Numbered from the stretch's first letter, positions 1-9,709 are shown. The stretch: 59,836 nt of DNA from Saprospiraceae bacterium (GCA_020848995.1 JADLHA010000003.1:1-59836), one strand, 5' to 3'. A program made the numbers and translations. The notes: generated by a model not told the origin, from the sequence alone.

Positions 1-2820
1 CGGACCTCCTACTACTGTTACCAACGGGTCTGTTACCGTAACGTTCGTTAGGGTAACGTTGCCCGTGTTGCACACTTCAAAGGTGTAGCTGATCGTCTCC
101 CCTACATCGGCGTTGCCGTCTCCGTTGACGTCGTTCCACACGCCCACTTTCTCCAGCTCGACTGCAGGGGATTGGATGGCATTTACCGTCTCCCCGTCCG
201 TATCGCTCACATCAGGTCCTGAGGGAGGGGTACCCTCTGCCGTAGCCGTATTCACTATGCTGCCTGCATCTACGTCCGCCTGTGTTGTCGTGTACGTTGC
301 CGTAAACACCTGGCTCGCTCCAGGGGCCAGCGTCACCGGACCCGGGGTAATCACCGACAATCCGGCAAGCGGATCGCTCACACTCACTCCCGTTAGCGTT
401 ACGTTGCCCGTGTTGGTAACCGTAAAGCTGTACGTGATCACCTGGCCAGGCGCTGTGTAGCTCGTTGGACTTGCTGATTTTACAATATCGATAGATGGAC
501 TCTGGATGGCATTTACCGTCTCCCCGTCCGTATCGCTCACATCAGGTCCTGAGGGAGGGGTACCCTCTGCCGTAGCCGTATTCACTATGCTGCCTGCATC
601 TACGTCCGCCTGCGTCGTCGTGTACGTAGCCGTAAACACCTGGCTCGCTCCGGGAGCTAGCGTAACTGAACCTGGAGTAATGGCCGATAGCCCCGACAGC
701 GGATCGCTCACACTCACACCCGTTAGCGTCACGTTCCCCGTGTTGGTAACCGTAAAGCTGTACGTGATCACCTGGCCCGGCGCTGTAAAGCTCGTTGGAC
801 TTGCTGTTTTTATCAAATTCAACCCAGGTGCCTGCGTAAGCGGCAGGATTGTCGGATCATCGTCAGCATAATCACTTTCATCGCTCAGGTCGTCAACCGA
901 GGTATTTGTAGGACTCTTACCTGAAGCAGTAGCCTGATTCACAATTTGACCGGCATCCATATCTGCCTGGGTGATTGTGTAGGTCGCGGTTACAGATCCC
1001 GTTTGACCAGGACTAAGGGTAGAAGGAGATGTCAAAAGATTCACGGATCCCGTCAAGGCATCGTCAACTTCCACATTATTCAAGGTAGTATTTCCCGTAT
1101 TCTTTACTGAAAACGTATAGGTTACAACTTCTCCTACCTGACCAGTCCCCGTCCCACTGATGTTTGTAACGGTCTTAATTACCGAAATTTCCGGGACCGA
1201 ATCAATGCAAATCTTAATCCAGGCAGTATCACATAGAGTAGGCTCAGCGATTGCACATATCCGGTAATCAAGGGTAAATATGCCAGCTAATGCACCGGTG
1301 CTCACATCTACCGTTCCATCCCCATTCAGGATGATTGAACCGGTCGGATCGGGAACAATTATGCTTAACGTGACGTCTGCGGGAACAAGAGGTGCAAAGC
1401 ATAGAGAGTCGTTATCAAAAATATCGATCACATTCAGGTCTCCTGGAAGAACATAGCATGCAGAGTCATTGCTCGCAACGATGGCTTTAGGGATCAGGTC
1501 TATTTCAGGTGTCTGGGTACAATTGTAGCTTGACTCAAACGTATTGGTTGCAGTGCCATCCCCCATACTTCCATTCACACGGTGCCCCACATAGCAATAG
1601 CGCGTACTTTCATCCTTAATGTACACGCTGGTATGCCCACCGGTTTCAACGTAAAGGGCAATATCTGTAAAAGGAGTAAACCCATTTGGAATGGTGGGAT
1701 TTTGTGATACCGCATCCGTGGGACCTCCCAACATTCGTCCTGCATTCATTCCCCATGCGAACAATCTGTAGTCGGAATCTATGGCATTTACAGAATTTGT
1801 TTCATAGGTTCCGCCCCATCCATCGTGCTCCTGAGTACTAAAATAAATGCAATTGGTAAGATTGGTGCCATCGGGCTTTTTGGCGATGACCCAGGAGCGC
1901 CGTTCTGTAGTGGTAAAATCTCCCAGTTGCCGTTCGCCATTGTCCCCGAGCGCATAAAGGGTTCCAGCATTGGTAAGAATATAATGCGCACTGGAACCCG
2001 TCATTCCAATATACCGGATGTCAGTTCCCAGCACTCCTGCCGGTAAAGTCATTGCGGTTGCCCGATTCCGGTCGCTGGGAGCCGATCCATTACCCAGGTA
2101 GGTATCATAACCCCATGTAAACAACAGCCCAGTGGAGGTCAATGCCATCAAGGCGCCACTATTCCGGCCGTGCCCTCTTACAGCAGTCACATTGGTCAGA
2201 ACAGGGTTACCTGAAGCAGACGAAGTGACCTGATACCACGTAGTGGAGTTCCCGCCGCCCCCATTCCCCCGGTTCTGGGAATTTTGAGAAATCACATACG
2301 CGCTTCCGCTGCTGGTAACGATTGCCAGGGTTCCGTAGGTCGCAAACAACATGGTCACATCTGCAGGGTCGACCCCTGAAGGCAAGCCATCTGTTTGCCC
2401 CCCAATGGTCAGCTTTTGCATAGCATTACTACTAGTTAAGCTACCATCCAGAACATTCCCTTCACCGCCCCACGCAAACAGGCCGGTTGTGGTCAGAACG
2501 ATAAATTGCTGGGTACTGCTCCCAGTACCACCGGTACTCCCTATGCTGAACAACTTCGGTGTGCCTGTCAGCGTTGGAAAATTTGCATTATCCAAATCTA
2601 CAGGCGATACCAAGTGAGATGTACCATTTGCAGCTGCTCCCTGCCCCCATATCACCAGTCCACCATCAGCCTTTTTGGCAATGCTGCTATGAAATCCTGA
2701 AACGATGATGTCGTATTTCTCAAATGGATTGCCGCAAAGTGGTTGAGAGATTAGCCTGCCCTCCCCAAAGACTCCTAAGGTAATCAACCAGATCCAAGTG
2801 AACGTGCTTTTAATATTCAT
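1..2820 (-). CDS. RCC1-like / DUF11 repeat secreted surface protein, C-terminus outside the window
   Basis: The reading frame is open from an ATG at 2820 to the window edge, giving about 940 residues with no stop. It starts with a signal peptide (MNIKSTFTWIWLITLGVFG), then an RCC1-like region (about residues 40-400) rich in Gly, Thr and Trp-Gly motifs such as LFAWGGEGN and LLFTWGYD. A cadherin-like or Ig-like linker follows, then DUF11-type domains of about 110 residues recognisable by VITYSFTVTNTGNVTL. Two of these are nearly identical at DNA level. Such proteins in Bacteroidota are usually exported by the type IX system, and a sorting domain may lie beyond the edge. RCC1 propellers act as binding scaffolds; the ligand here is unknown. 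The start is chosen from the signal peptide. Confidence 0.85.
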   Translation of the reverse strand, partial: MNIKSTFTWIWLITLGVFGEGRLISQPLCGNPFEKYDIIVSGFHSSIAKKADGGLVIWGQGAAANGTSHLVSPVDLDNANFPTLTGTPKLFSIGSTGGTGSSTQQFIVLTTTGLFAWGGEGNVLDGSLTSSNAMQKLTIGGQTDGLPSGVDPADVTMLFATYGTLAIVTSSGSAYVISQNSQNRGNGGGGNSTTWYQVTSSASGNPVLTNVTAVRGHGRNSGALMALTSTGLLFTWGYDTYLGNGSAPSDRNRATAMTLPAGVLGTDIRYIGMTGSSAHYILTNAGTLYALGDNGERQLGDFTTTERRSWVIAKKPDGTNLTNCIYFSTQEHDGWGGTYETNSVNAIDSDYRLFAWGMNAGRMLGGPTDAVSQNPTIPNGFTPFTDIALYVETGGHTSVYIKDESTRYCYVGHRVNGSMGDGTATNTFESSYNCTQTPEIDLIPKAIVASNDSACYVLPGDLNVIDIFDNDSLCFAPLVPADVTLSIIVPDPTGSIILNGDGTVDVSTGALAGIFTLDYRICAIAEPTLCDTAWIKICIDSVPEISVIKTVTNISGTGTGQVGEVVTYTFSVKNTGNTTLNNVEVDDALTGSVNLLTSPSTLSPGQTGSVTATYTITQADMDAGQIVNQATASGKSPTNTSVDDLSDESDYADDDPTILPLTQAPGLNLIKTASPTSFTAPGQVITYSFTVTNTGNVTLTGVSVSDPLSGLSAITPGSVTLAPGASQVFTATYTTTQADVDAGSIVNTATAEGTPPSGPDVSDTDGETVNAIQSPSIDIVKSASPTSYTAPGQVITYSFTVTNTGNVTLTGVSVSDPLAGLSVITPGPVTLAPGASQVFTATYTTTQADVDAGSIVNTATAEGTPPSGPDVSDTDGETVNAIQSPAVELEKVGVWNDVNGDGNADVGETISYTFEVCNTGNVTLTNVTVTDPLVTVVGGP
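174..803. repeat. Two near-identical 330-bp tandem repeats encoding DUF11 domains
   Basis: The segment from 174 to about 473 is repeated almost base for base at 504 to about 803, a period of 330 bp or 110 codons. The copies differ at a few scattered positions in the aligned part. The short linkers (474-503 and after 803) diverge more. The flanking DUF11 units at 1-173 and 830-1190 are related at protein level but not at DNA level. This suggests recent duplication or ongoing gene conversion within the gene. Confidence 0.9.
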
Positions 2821-2849
2821 AAAAAAGGAGATTTGCAAATTGAAAAAGA

Positions 2850-3578
2850 TTACTTTACTGGGACCATGTGCGTATAACACTGCACATTGCCATTGTTGTC
2901 CATGAAATCAAACATGAGGATAGCTTCTCTCTGAGTAGCCCTTCCCACAAGTTTGTATTTGAGCAAATAGGTACCTGAACCTACAACGAATGAACGTTCT
3001 TCTGGGACAGCCACCAGGCTGGTTCCGATCCCATGAGATTGTGCATCCAACAAATCGATCGTGAAGGCATTTTTTTCATAAGATTCAACAACCAGGGGAA
3101 CAAGGATGCCGATATCTGCTGCACTGGCATTTGCTACAATATCCTTGGAAAATTTTAATTCATCCAGTTTGTACTTCATGCGCATGGATGATACGATAAC
3201 CAGAATTTCCTCGGGGTAATGCTGATGGCTGCATCCATGCTGATCATGTTGTTCAGCATCATGCCCATCCGATAAAGCTATTTTAAATTCACCAGGTCTT
3301 TCGAAAACATGGTCATAAATGGAATTACCGCTTCCAGATACAAGGATGAGACCCTCTGCATCTACTATTTTCCATTCCATATTTTGAAGATTCCAATCTT
3401 TGGGGATGCCTTCTCCAAAGGAAATTCTGATCACAGGAATATCAGTTAGAATATTATGTGCCATTTGCCTTGCTCTGGAAAGTCCGTCGCTGAAAGCAAA
3501 AACGGATCCTTGGACCAAGAGCAAGGACATAATGGTGATCCTGATTTGAGTCGATGGATTCATAAAAGGTTTTAGCAT
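2850..3578 (-). CDS. Secreted hypothetical protein with a His-rich loop
   Basis: A 242-residue protein whose N-terminus has a signal peptide ending near VQGSVFA; translation could also begin at the ATG at 3563. No family is recognised. The middle (about residues 104-122) holds a cluster of His, Asp and Cys (DAEQHDQHGCSHQHY) that looks able to bind a metal ion. The rest alternates short beta-like stretches, compatible with a periplasmic or surface beta-sandwich. It lies 29 bp upstream of the RCC1/DUF11 gene on the same strand, so the two may be co-transcribed. Function is unknown; metal binding is inference from composition only. Confidence 0.7.
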   Translation of the reverse strand: MLKPFMNPSTQIRITIMSLLLVQGSVFAFSDGLSRARQMAHNILTDIPVIRISFGEGIPKDWNLQNMEWKIVDAEGLILVSGSGNSIYDHVFERPGEFKIALSDGHDAEQHDQHGCSHQHYPEEILVIVSSMRMKYKLDELKFSKDIVANASAADIGILVPLVVESYEKNAFTIDLLDAQSHGIGTSLVAVPEERSFVVGSGTYLLKYKLVGRATQREAILMFDFMDNNGNVQCYTHMVPVK

Positions 3579-4505
3579 TTATTAATTTGTTAAAATCACT
3601 TCACACCTTTGGAGTTGACGAGGAATGATCACGTTGTCAAACTTATACCGGGTATAGGCGAGACAAGAATTGGCGCAATAGAATCTGGCAAGGAAGGAGG
3701 ATGATCGAATAGGTTGGCGAAGAAAATCGCCAAATCTCATTGCCTTATGACAGGGCAAGCAGGAAATCAACCCGGTTTGCAAGCGGGTTGATGTTGAGCA
3801 TAAAAATATGCGGATAGGGAATATAAAAAAGATCGCGCGAATATTCTGCCAGAGCGCGTCCAACAAAAGAATGTCTGCAGGAGATAATACACAGCCGTAT
3901 ACTCCTCCCCAGGAGGGCATTGTAGTTTTCTTAATCTTCAACCCCAAAAAGATTTTCGCCCAAAAGGGCCGTTATCTATTGAGTGCCGTAGTATCGGTAA
4001 GGTAAAAACATAGTTAACCCATTTCCCTTAAGAAAAGTTTAAGAGACTAGGTTTAGTTTAACGTTGTGGGACAAAAAGACACGGTGGTTAATCAGGGTAG
4101 GACAAAGGTATGGCTAATTTCAATTTTGCAAAATGATTATCATACATAATTTATTTATTATATGTAATTAATTTATTATAAATTATTTATAAACTAATTA
4201 CACAAATTCACGATTCCTCCCTTCAGGGCTTTTCGACCAACTCCTGCAGAATGCCTGACTGTATGTTAATAAATTGTAAGTTTTTTACTCGTTGCGTTAC
4301 TTGTTATGGAGTTTGGTAATTCCACGCACTTCGCTTATAGCGGCACTTGCTCTTGTTATGATTCAGGTTATTCAGATGCTATTATCTTTTATGGAATTCA
4401 GCTGTCCTTGCGTTGACGTGATGATCAACATGATCAGATCAGATCAGATACTAACGATCGTAAGTTTCTTCCAACAAAGAAGAACCCGCCGCAGATCGCA
4501 TCAGG
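3579..4505. other. Intergenic region without a convincing gene
   Basis: About 930 bp between the lpdA stop and the His-rich secreted protein. The stretch 4120-4210 is strongly A+T-rich. TTAA direct repeats 11 bp apart occur at 4028-4031 and 4039-4042. A short GATCA tandem run lies at 4433-4448 and one copy of the recurring palindrome at 4449-4466. Short open frames here have no signal peptide, motif or codon pattern supporting them. Confidence 0.6.
4449..4466. repeat. Palindrome copy, AACTAACGNNCGTTAGTT type
   Basis: TACTAACGATCGTAAGTT matches 14 of the 16 arm positions of the recurring palindrome. It is intergenic, 40 bp beyond the lpdA stop. Confidence 0.6.
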
Positions 4506-5903
4506 TCACTGGTGGATAGCCCTTTTGTCCAGGGCATCGAGTGCCGCCTCGCGAATGGCCTCGCTGTAGGTTGGGTGCGGATGGCTGATGCGGGCGATGT
4601 CTTCGCAGGCTGCACGGAATTCCAGGGCGACGGCAAGTTCCATGATCAGGTCAGCCGCCCTCGCGCCGACGATGTGTGCGCCTAAAATCTCGTCGGTCTG
4701 CTGATCTGCCACAATCTTTACCAGCCCATCCACATCGCCGCTGGCACGCGCCCGCCCAAGGGCTTTGAATGGATATTTCCCAATTTTGTAAGCGATTCCT
4801 TCTGTGTGCAATTGTTCTTCCGTCCGGCCGATGGCGGCCATCTCCGGCCAGGTATACACGACCCCCGGGATCAGGTCGTAGCGCAGGTGCGGTTTCTGGC
4901 CCGCGATGTGTTCTGCAACGAAAATCCCCTCTTCCTCTGCCTTGTGGGCCAGCATGGGACCGCCGACCACGTCGCCGATGGCGTATACGCCCCAGGCCTT
5001 TGTCTGAAGTTCAGCGTCCGTGACTATCCTCCCTTTGTCGTCCAGTGCGATTCCCGCCCTTTCTGGTGCAAGGCCTGTGGTATAAGGCTTTCTGCCAACT
5101 GCTACCATGCAATAGTCAGCTTCTGCGACTGTATCCTCCGAAGCGTTCAAAGCCCGGTAACGAACCAAGACGTGGTCTCCCCTTCGCTCTACGCGCTGAA
5201 CGGCATGGCCGGTATGAAAGGCCATGCCCAGGGCTTGCAGCGCCTTCTGGAGTGCCCGCGCACAATCGCGATCCATACCTGGCAGGATGCCCTCTGCGTA
5301 TTCGATCACCTCGACCTGAGTGCCAAGGCGTGCATAGACAGACCCCAGTTCCAATCCGATGACGCCACCCCCGATGACGACCATGCGCTGTGGGATTCCA
5401 TCGAGTTCGAGGGCTTCTGTTGACGAGATCACGCGTTCGCCATCAAATTGAAATGCTTCCGGCAAAACCGGCTTAGACCCGGTAGCAATGATGCAGCGGT
5501 CAAATTTTACGATCTCTGCACCGCCCTCCGGCTTTTGCACTTCCAGACTCGTGGCATCGCGAAACGAGGCTTTGCCCTGAATCCAGTGCACTTTGTTTTT
5601 GCGCAACAGGTATTCCACTCCTTGCCCATTTTGAGAGACCACGTCGCGCTTGCGCTGCATCATTTGTTTAAAATCGACGCGCAATGACTCCGCATGCAGT
5701 CCATGCTTTTGGGCATTCACCTTCCAAAAATGTGCGTGCTCACTGCTGTCGAGCAGCGCCTTGGATGGGATGCATCCCACATTCAGGCAGGTACCTCCTA
5801 ATACCGGGTATTTTTCAACCACGGTCACCTCCATACCCAACTGTGCGCACCGGATTGCTGCGACGTACCCTCCCGGGCCCGATCCTATTACGACCACTTT
5901 CAT
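4506..5903 (-). CDS. lpdA: Dihydrolipoyl dehydrogenase (E3)
   Basis: E3 re-oxidises the dihydrolipoyl groups of the pyruvate, 2-oxoglutarate and branched-chain dehydrogenase complexes and the glycine cleavage system, passing electrons through FAD and a redox disulfide to NAD. The 465-residue length is normal. An FAD-binding GSGPGG lies at residues 7-12, the redox disulfide GGTCLNVGCIPSK has C39 and C44, the NAD-binding motif VIGGGVIGLELG is near residue 180, a second FAD motif reads YAIGDV, and the C-terminal catalytic dyad sits in HPHPTYSE. No E1 or E2 gene is adjacent, so it is probably a shared E3. It follows ricT by 82 bp on the same strand. Confidence 0.96.
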   Translation of the reverse strand: MKVVVIGSGPGGYVAAIRCAQLGMEVTVVEKYPVLGGTCLNVGCIPSKALLDSSEHAHFWKVNAQKHGLHAESLRVDFKQMMQRKRDVVSQNGQGVEYLLRKNKVHWIQGKASFRDATSLEVQKPEGGAEIVKFDRCIIATGSKPVLPEAFQFDGERVISSTEALELDGIPQRMVVIGGGVIGLELGSVYARLGTQVEVIEYAEGILPGMDRDCARALQKALQALGMAFHTGHAVQRVERRGDHVLVRYRALNASEDTVAEADYCMVAVGRKPYTTGLAPERAGIALDDKGRIVTDAELQTKAWGVYAIGDVVGGPMLAHKAEEEGIFVAEHIAGQKPHLRYDLIPGVVYTWPEMAAIGRTEEQLHTEGIAYKIGKYPFKALGRARASGDVDGLVKIVADQQTDEILGAHIVGARAADLIMELAVALEFRAACEDIARISHPHPTYSEAIREAALDALDKRAIHQ

Positions 5904-5985
5904 TGACAGTCCGCTATGCTAACAACCTCCGTTGTGGTCAAATGGTTTGGCAAGCACAACCCATTCTGTTCAGTCAGACACCTGC

Positions 5986-7197
5986 TCACGGTTTCTTCCG
6001 GTTATCCTGCTGTCGCCCGGTGTGGTCTCTGTTTGCCGGGGGGCGGCTTGTGTCACAGGGCCGCTTCTTATTGAATCGCTTTTTGCGCCGTCCCTTCTTT
6101 TTGATGTCCGGCAACTCAATTTCGCCGGTAACATCGACAAACTCACTTTCTTTGGATTTTGCAGATTCAACGCTCTCTTCGCTTGGAACGATCTCGTCGG
6201 GCCTTTCACCGCGGTCATTCATCGATTTGATCTTGCGTACGTAGTCTGGCGACAAGGGCATGACGACGGAACGGCCCCTTTCCGGTTCGTAGGCGTAGTA
6301 CAATACCCCGCGGAAAATGTCCACTTTGATGAGCGAAGCCCTCCCCTTTTTGGAAAAGAGTTCGTCCACATTCGAAGGATACTTGTCGAGCTCATCAATG
6401 TAGAGATCGAGCTCGTAGTTAAGGCAACATTTCAGGCGGCCGCATTGCCCGGTTAGTTTGGATTGATTGATGGCGAGGTTTTGGTAACGGGCAGCATTCG
6501 TGTTGACCGATTTGAAATCCGATAACCAGGTCGAACAGCAAAGCTCTCGGCCACAGGAGCCAATGCCCCCGATGCGCGCCGATTCCTGCCTTGCTCCAAT
6601 TTGCCACATTTCAATTTTAGTTTTGAACTCCTTTGCATACTGCCTCACGAGCTCGCGAAAATCGACACGACCGTCGGCTGTATAATAAAAGGTCGATTTG
6701 CGTTGATCGGCCTGGATCTCGACGTCCCCAATCTTCATGTCGAGCTTCAGGTTTCGCGCAATGATCCGCGCTTTCACAAGTGCAGCGTGCTCCAGTGCTC
6801 GTGCTTCTTCCATGCGCTCGATGTCGCGTGTGTTGGCCCGTCGGAGCACTTCGTAACTGATGCGGCCTTCGCTGAAATTCTTTTTGCGCATCTGCAGCTT
6901 CACCAGATCGCCCATCAGACTCAGCCTTCCAACGTCAAACCCTCCGTAACCCGTATCGACGACCACGAGGTCTCCGGTTGTGGCCCTGGCGTGTTCGCTG
7001 AGCCGGTAAAAGGACTTGCGTGCCCCATTCTTAAAACTCACTTCTACCAGCTTGCTCTCTACCGGATCTTCCAGATCCAGCACAGTCAGCCAGTCGTAGG
7101 TATTCATTCTCTGACAGCCACCCGATTGGCAATGGCCTTTGTTTCCACAACCTCCGGGGACTCCGTTTTGATGATTCGAGCAGGATGAACATCCCAT
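5986..7197 (-). CDS. ricT: PSP1/RicT family regulatory iron-sulfur protein
   Basis: A 403-residue PSP1-domain protein, homologous to Bacillus YaaT/RicT, which works with RicA and RicF in an Fe-S complex affecting RNA processing and phosphorelays. The core (about residues 45-300) contains the conserved Cys motifs CGRELCCS and GQCGRLKCCLNYE. The N-terminus adds a Cys-rich stretch (CSSC, CGNKGHC, GGC) that I associate with Bacteroidota members, and the C-terminus is a basic tail rich in Lys and Arg. It begins 6 bp after the holB stop; the same holB-yaaT order occurs in Firmicutes, which supports both calls. The role in Bacteroidota has not been established here. Confidence 0.9.
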   Translation of the reverse strand: MGCSSCSNHQNGVPGGCGNKGHCQSGGCQRMNTYDWLTVLDLEDPVESKLVEVSFKNGARKSFYRLSEHARATTGDLVVVDTGYGGFDVGRLSLMGDLVKLQMRKKNFSEGRISYEVLRRANTRDIERMEEARALEHAALVKARIIARNLKLDMKIGDVEIQADQRKSTFYYTADGRVDFRELVRQYAKEFKTKIEMWQIGARQESARIGGIGSCGRELCCSTWLSDFKSVNTNAARYQNLAINQSKLTGQCGRLKCCLNYELDLYIDELDKYPSNVDELFSKKGRASLIKVDIFRGVLYYAYEPERGRSVVMPLSPDYVRKIKSMNDRGERPDEIVPSEESVESAKSKESEFVDVTGEIELPDIKKKGRRKKRFNKKRPCDTSRPPANRDHTGRQQDNRKKP

Positions 7198-7203
7198 AAA
7201 TGC

Positions 7204-8376
7204 CTAATTGATTCTTGTGAGTTGCTCTTGTTTCGACTTCAGGGTGCGGGACAGAGCAATGGAAAAATCTGTCATCAGCAGTCGCACATTAGCGTTTTGC
7301 TGAATGCCAGCCAAACAATCGTTAGCAGCATCACTGATTCGTTCAGCCTGGCCGGCATCCAGAGAAACCGCCAGCCTTCCAATGTACTGATGCAATGCAT
7401 TATCCCCTGCTTCTCCCGCCAGTTCAGGGGCATATTTTCTGCGCAGGACAAAAGACAGCAGGCCCTGCATCCATTGAAGAAATTGTTTCTGATCCTCGCG
7501 ATGCTGCTTTGCAAACCACTCCACCCATTCAGAAATCTCCTTGGGCTTGTACTGATAGGCTGCCTTAAACAAATCACTCAGGTGGTCCATCATGTCTGTA
7601 CTGCGCGTTCCGAGCAGGTGCAATGCGTTCTGCAATTTCCCGTCGGCCAGCAGGGCCGCCTGCCAAGCAGCATCCGGTTCGGCGTCAGCGTGCTCCTGAA
7701 GGAAAGCTGCTATGGTTTGAGGGGGAACCGCCTTCACCCGGAAAAGCTGCGCTCTGGATCGAACCGTCGGCAGCAAAGCATCGGGATTCGAGGTCACCAG
7801 CAAAATAAAAGTGTGCTGCGGAGCCTCCTCAAAAATTTTGAGCAATCGGTTGGATTCCCTTCCAAGATATTCAGGCAACCAGATCAACATCACTTTGCAG
7901 GCCGCGCTGAATGGTCTGAGCACAAGACGCTCTAAGATGCTCTGAACTTCAGCAACGGCAATGTTGGCCTGGGTCCCCTCTTCTCCTAAACCCGCAAACC
8001 AATCCGTCAGATCCATGAATGGCGTTTTGTGCAACGCCGTCCTCCATTTGGCATAATGACTGACGCTAAGTTCTTTGTTCTTGGCGAGCGGGAATGAAAA
8101 ATGTAAATCCGGATGAACCAGCCTTTGCACCTGCCTACAGTGACTGCATGTGCCACACGGCTTATTCCCGCCACTGCACAACAGAGCCTGGGCAAGTGCT
8201 ATAGCCATCGGCAGCTGGACATTTCCCGGGAGGCCCGCCAATAAAGAGAGTTGCGGTAACGCACCGGTCGCTACTGCTTCGCGCAGACCATGCCACAAAT
8301 CGTCCTGCCCTACCAGCAATTCCTGCCAATGGATGCCAGCGGCCTTTGGATGAACGGTTGCCTTCGAAGTTTCCAT
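7204..8376 (-). CDS. holB: DNA polymerase III delta prime subunit
   Basis: Delta prime is the stator of the clamp-loader complex that places the sliding clamp on primed DNA. The 390-residue protein has the zinc module C67, C74, C77, C80 (CSGGNKPCGTCSHC). The P-loop is degenerate (LAGLPGNVQLP), as expected for delta prime, which does not hydrolyse ATP. The AAA+ core continues with VHPDLHFSFP, RPFSAACKVMLI and KIFEEAPQHTFILL, the last matching the conserved K-x-x-E-E-P-P region. A minus-strand TAnnTTTG box lies at 8388-8395, about 12 bp before the ATG. It heads a likely operon with ricT. Confidence 0.93.
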   Translation of the reverse strand: METSKATVHPKAAGIHWQELLVGQDDLWHGLREAVATGALPQLSLLAGLPGNVQLPMAIALAQALLCSGGNKPCGTCSHCRQVQRLVHPDLHFSFPLAKNKELSVSHYAKWRTALHKTPFMDLTDWFAGLGEEGTQANIAVAEVQSILERLVLRPFSAACKVMLIWLPEYLGRESNRLLKIFEEAPQHTFILLVTSNPDALLPTVRSRAQLFRVKAVPPQTIAAFLQEHADAEPDAAWQAALLADGKLQNALHLLGTRSTDMMDHLSDLFKAAYQYKPKEISEWVEWFAKQHREDQKQFLQWMQGLLSFVLRRKYAPELAGEAGDNALHQYIGRLAVSLDAGQAERISDAANDCLAGIQQNANVRLLMTDFSIALSRTLKSKQEQLTRIN

Positions 8377-8387
8377 TTGATACAGGA

Positions 8388-8395
8388 CAAAATTA
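8388..8395 (-). promoter_or_regulatory. Putative -7 promoter element of holB-ricT
   Basis: TAATTTTG on the minus strand fits TAnnTTTG and would give a transcript starting about 8 nt before the holB ATG. No TTG lies 17-23 bp upstream, so the -33 element is absent or weak. Confidence 0.45.
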
Positions 8396-8498
8396 CTGTG
8401 TTTGTGATAGATATATAATATTGTTAAACAATATATTATACATTTTTATTATTTATAATATTAAAATTCATTCCCTTGGTGTACCTTCCCTCCAAACG

Positions 8499-8855
8499 AT
8501 GCTTATGTACGCCGCACTGCGCAAAATGGAGAACCGCCACATCGTCCTTTGGCTGATCAAAGACGCCTGCTGGAACCTGGAGTGGCCGGGACTGGCCTTC
8601 ACCGCGTACTGGCCAACCCTGCTGCTTGCCGCCTACATCACCAACCGATCCCTCCACGAGCCCGTGGAACGCTGGTTCAATGGGGCTGTCTGCTACTGGT
8701 TGCTCGCCAACGGAGCCTGGATGTTTGCCGACTTGTTCGCATGGGAAGTGCTCAATTTGCCAGCTCGCATTTTTTTTGCTGCAGGCCTCGCCATCCTCTT
8801 CTACTATTATCTAATCATACGGCCAAAATTGCCTGCCGACATGTCAAGGGCCTGA
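8499..8855 (+). CDS. Small integral membrane protein, unknown function
   Basis: A protein of about 118 residues. I place the start at the ATG at 8499, because a longer in-frame extension would run through the A+T-rich holB promoter region; the ATGs at 8505 and 8526 are also possible. Three hydrophobic segments are visible: around LAFTAYWPTLLLAAYI, around GAVCYWLLANGAWMFADLF and around IFFAAGLAILFYYYLII. The N-terminal motif HIVLWLIKDACWNLEW resembles a group of short Bacteroidota membrane proteins of unknown role. It is single, between divergent holB and a convergent envelope gene. Confidence 0.7.
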   Translation: MLMYAALRKMENRHIVLWLIKDACWNLEWPGLAFTAYWPTLLLAAYITNRSLHEPVERWFNGAVCYWLLANGAWMFADLFAWEVLNLPARIFFAAGLAILFYYYLIIRPKLPADMSRA

Positions 8856-8934
8856 CGCTCAACCGGGAAAACTCCGGATAGGAACTTCCACGAGCGCCAG
8901 CGTTCAGCTGGCCGAAACAGTTGCGCAGGGCCGC

Positions 8935-9462
8935 TTAAAATCCCAGCCCTGCGTGCAGTCCGAATATCTGGGTGTACCCGGAATTCTTTTCAGGACCAAA
9001 GCGGCCGGGGGCAACCAACTCGAGAAAAAAGACCGTGTCGTTGCCAATAGAAAATCCTTTGTTGAGCAGCGGGGTCAGTCCAAACTGGCCCACTCCGGCT
9101 TCGAAAGCCAAACGCATGCCGAAGGTAAATCCGCCGCCCAGCGGGAACAGGAATCCGGGGTGGAAAAGCAGGTGAACCTCATAGGGCTTGTCGGTATCTG
9201 CATAGGGCTTGAACAGGGGAACGAACTCCAGGTCGAATTTTACTTTTCCAGGTGTGTTCAAGGTAATCCCCATCGGGAATCCTATGGCGTAAAAATCGGT
9301 TTCGTAAAAGTAGTTTACGTCTCCTTTGTTAATGGCCAGAATGGGTTGTACCACGCCAAAATGGTAGCCCGCAACGAGGTTGCCGGACTGACTTTTCGCC
9401 GTGTTCGCAACAAAGGCGCAGACCAGCGCGATCGCGTAAATGCTGTGCTTCATGGAAATCAA
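8935..9462 (-). CDS. Secreted outer-membrane-like beta protein, unknown function
   Basis: 175 residues with a signal peptide (MKHSIYAIALVCAFVANTAKS; the ATG at 9453 is an equally good start). The mature part has amphipathic Gly/Phe-rich strands such as PLGGGFTFGMRLAFEAGVG and ends in GLHAGLGF, a terminal aromatic residue typical of outer-membrane beta barrels. The small size suggests an eight-stranded barrel. No specific family is recognised. Confidence 0.7.
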   Translation of the reverse strand: MISMKHSIYAIALVCAFVANTAKSQSGNLVAGYHFGVVQPILAINKGDVNYFYETDFYAIGFPMGITLNTPGKVKFDLEFVPLFKPYADTDKPYEVHLLFHPGFLFPLGGGFTFGMRLAFEAGVGQFGLTPLLNKGFSIGNDTVFFLELVAPGRFGPEKNSGYTQIFGLHAGLGF

Positions 9463-9709
9463 TTAAGGGTTTACTGCAAGTGAATGATTCAAAGACAAAA
9501 ATATCCGATTTGGGAGGATTGCCAAAGGCCGGACCCATAATTTTTGGCCATCGGGATACGGGCATCCAGGCTGTCCAACTTACGAGGCTTTGGCACTGGG
9601 CTGTTTTTGGGTGTGGCGTTCCTGTGGTGCCGGGATCCAATCGGTAGGCCATAATGAACAGGCGGTGCTGGGAGTGCTCGCCACCGGAAATCCGGACGGG
9701 TGCTGAGGT

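Noticed and set aside
36-53. Further copy of the 18-bp palindrome
   Set aside because: Only 11 of 16 arm positions match, and it falls in DUF11 coding sequence where GTAACG-like words repeat anyway.
174-803. CRISPR array or simple satellite
   Set aside because: The 330-bp repeats lie in frame in a protein-coding gene and encode DUF11 domains; no short spacer structure.
3582-3947. 121-codon minus-strand frame between lpdA and the His-rich protein
   Set aside because: No recognisable motif, no promoter or start context, and it sits in a region with several equal short frames.
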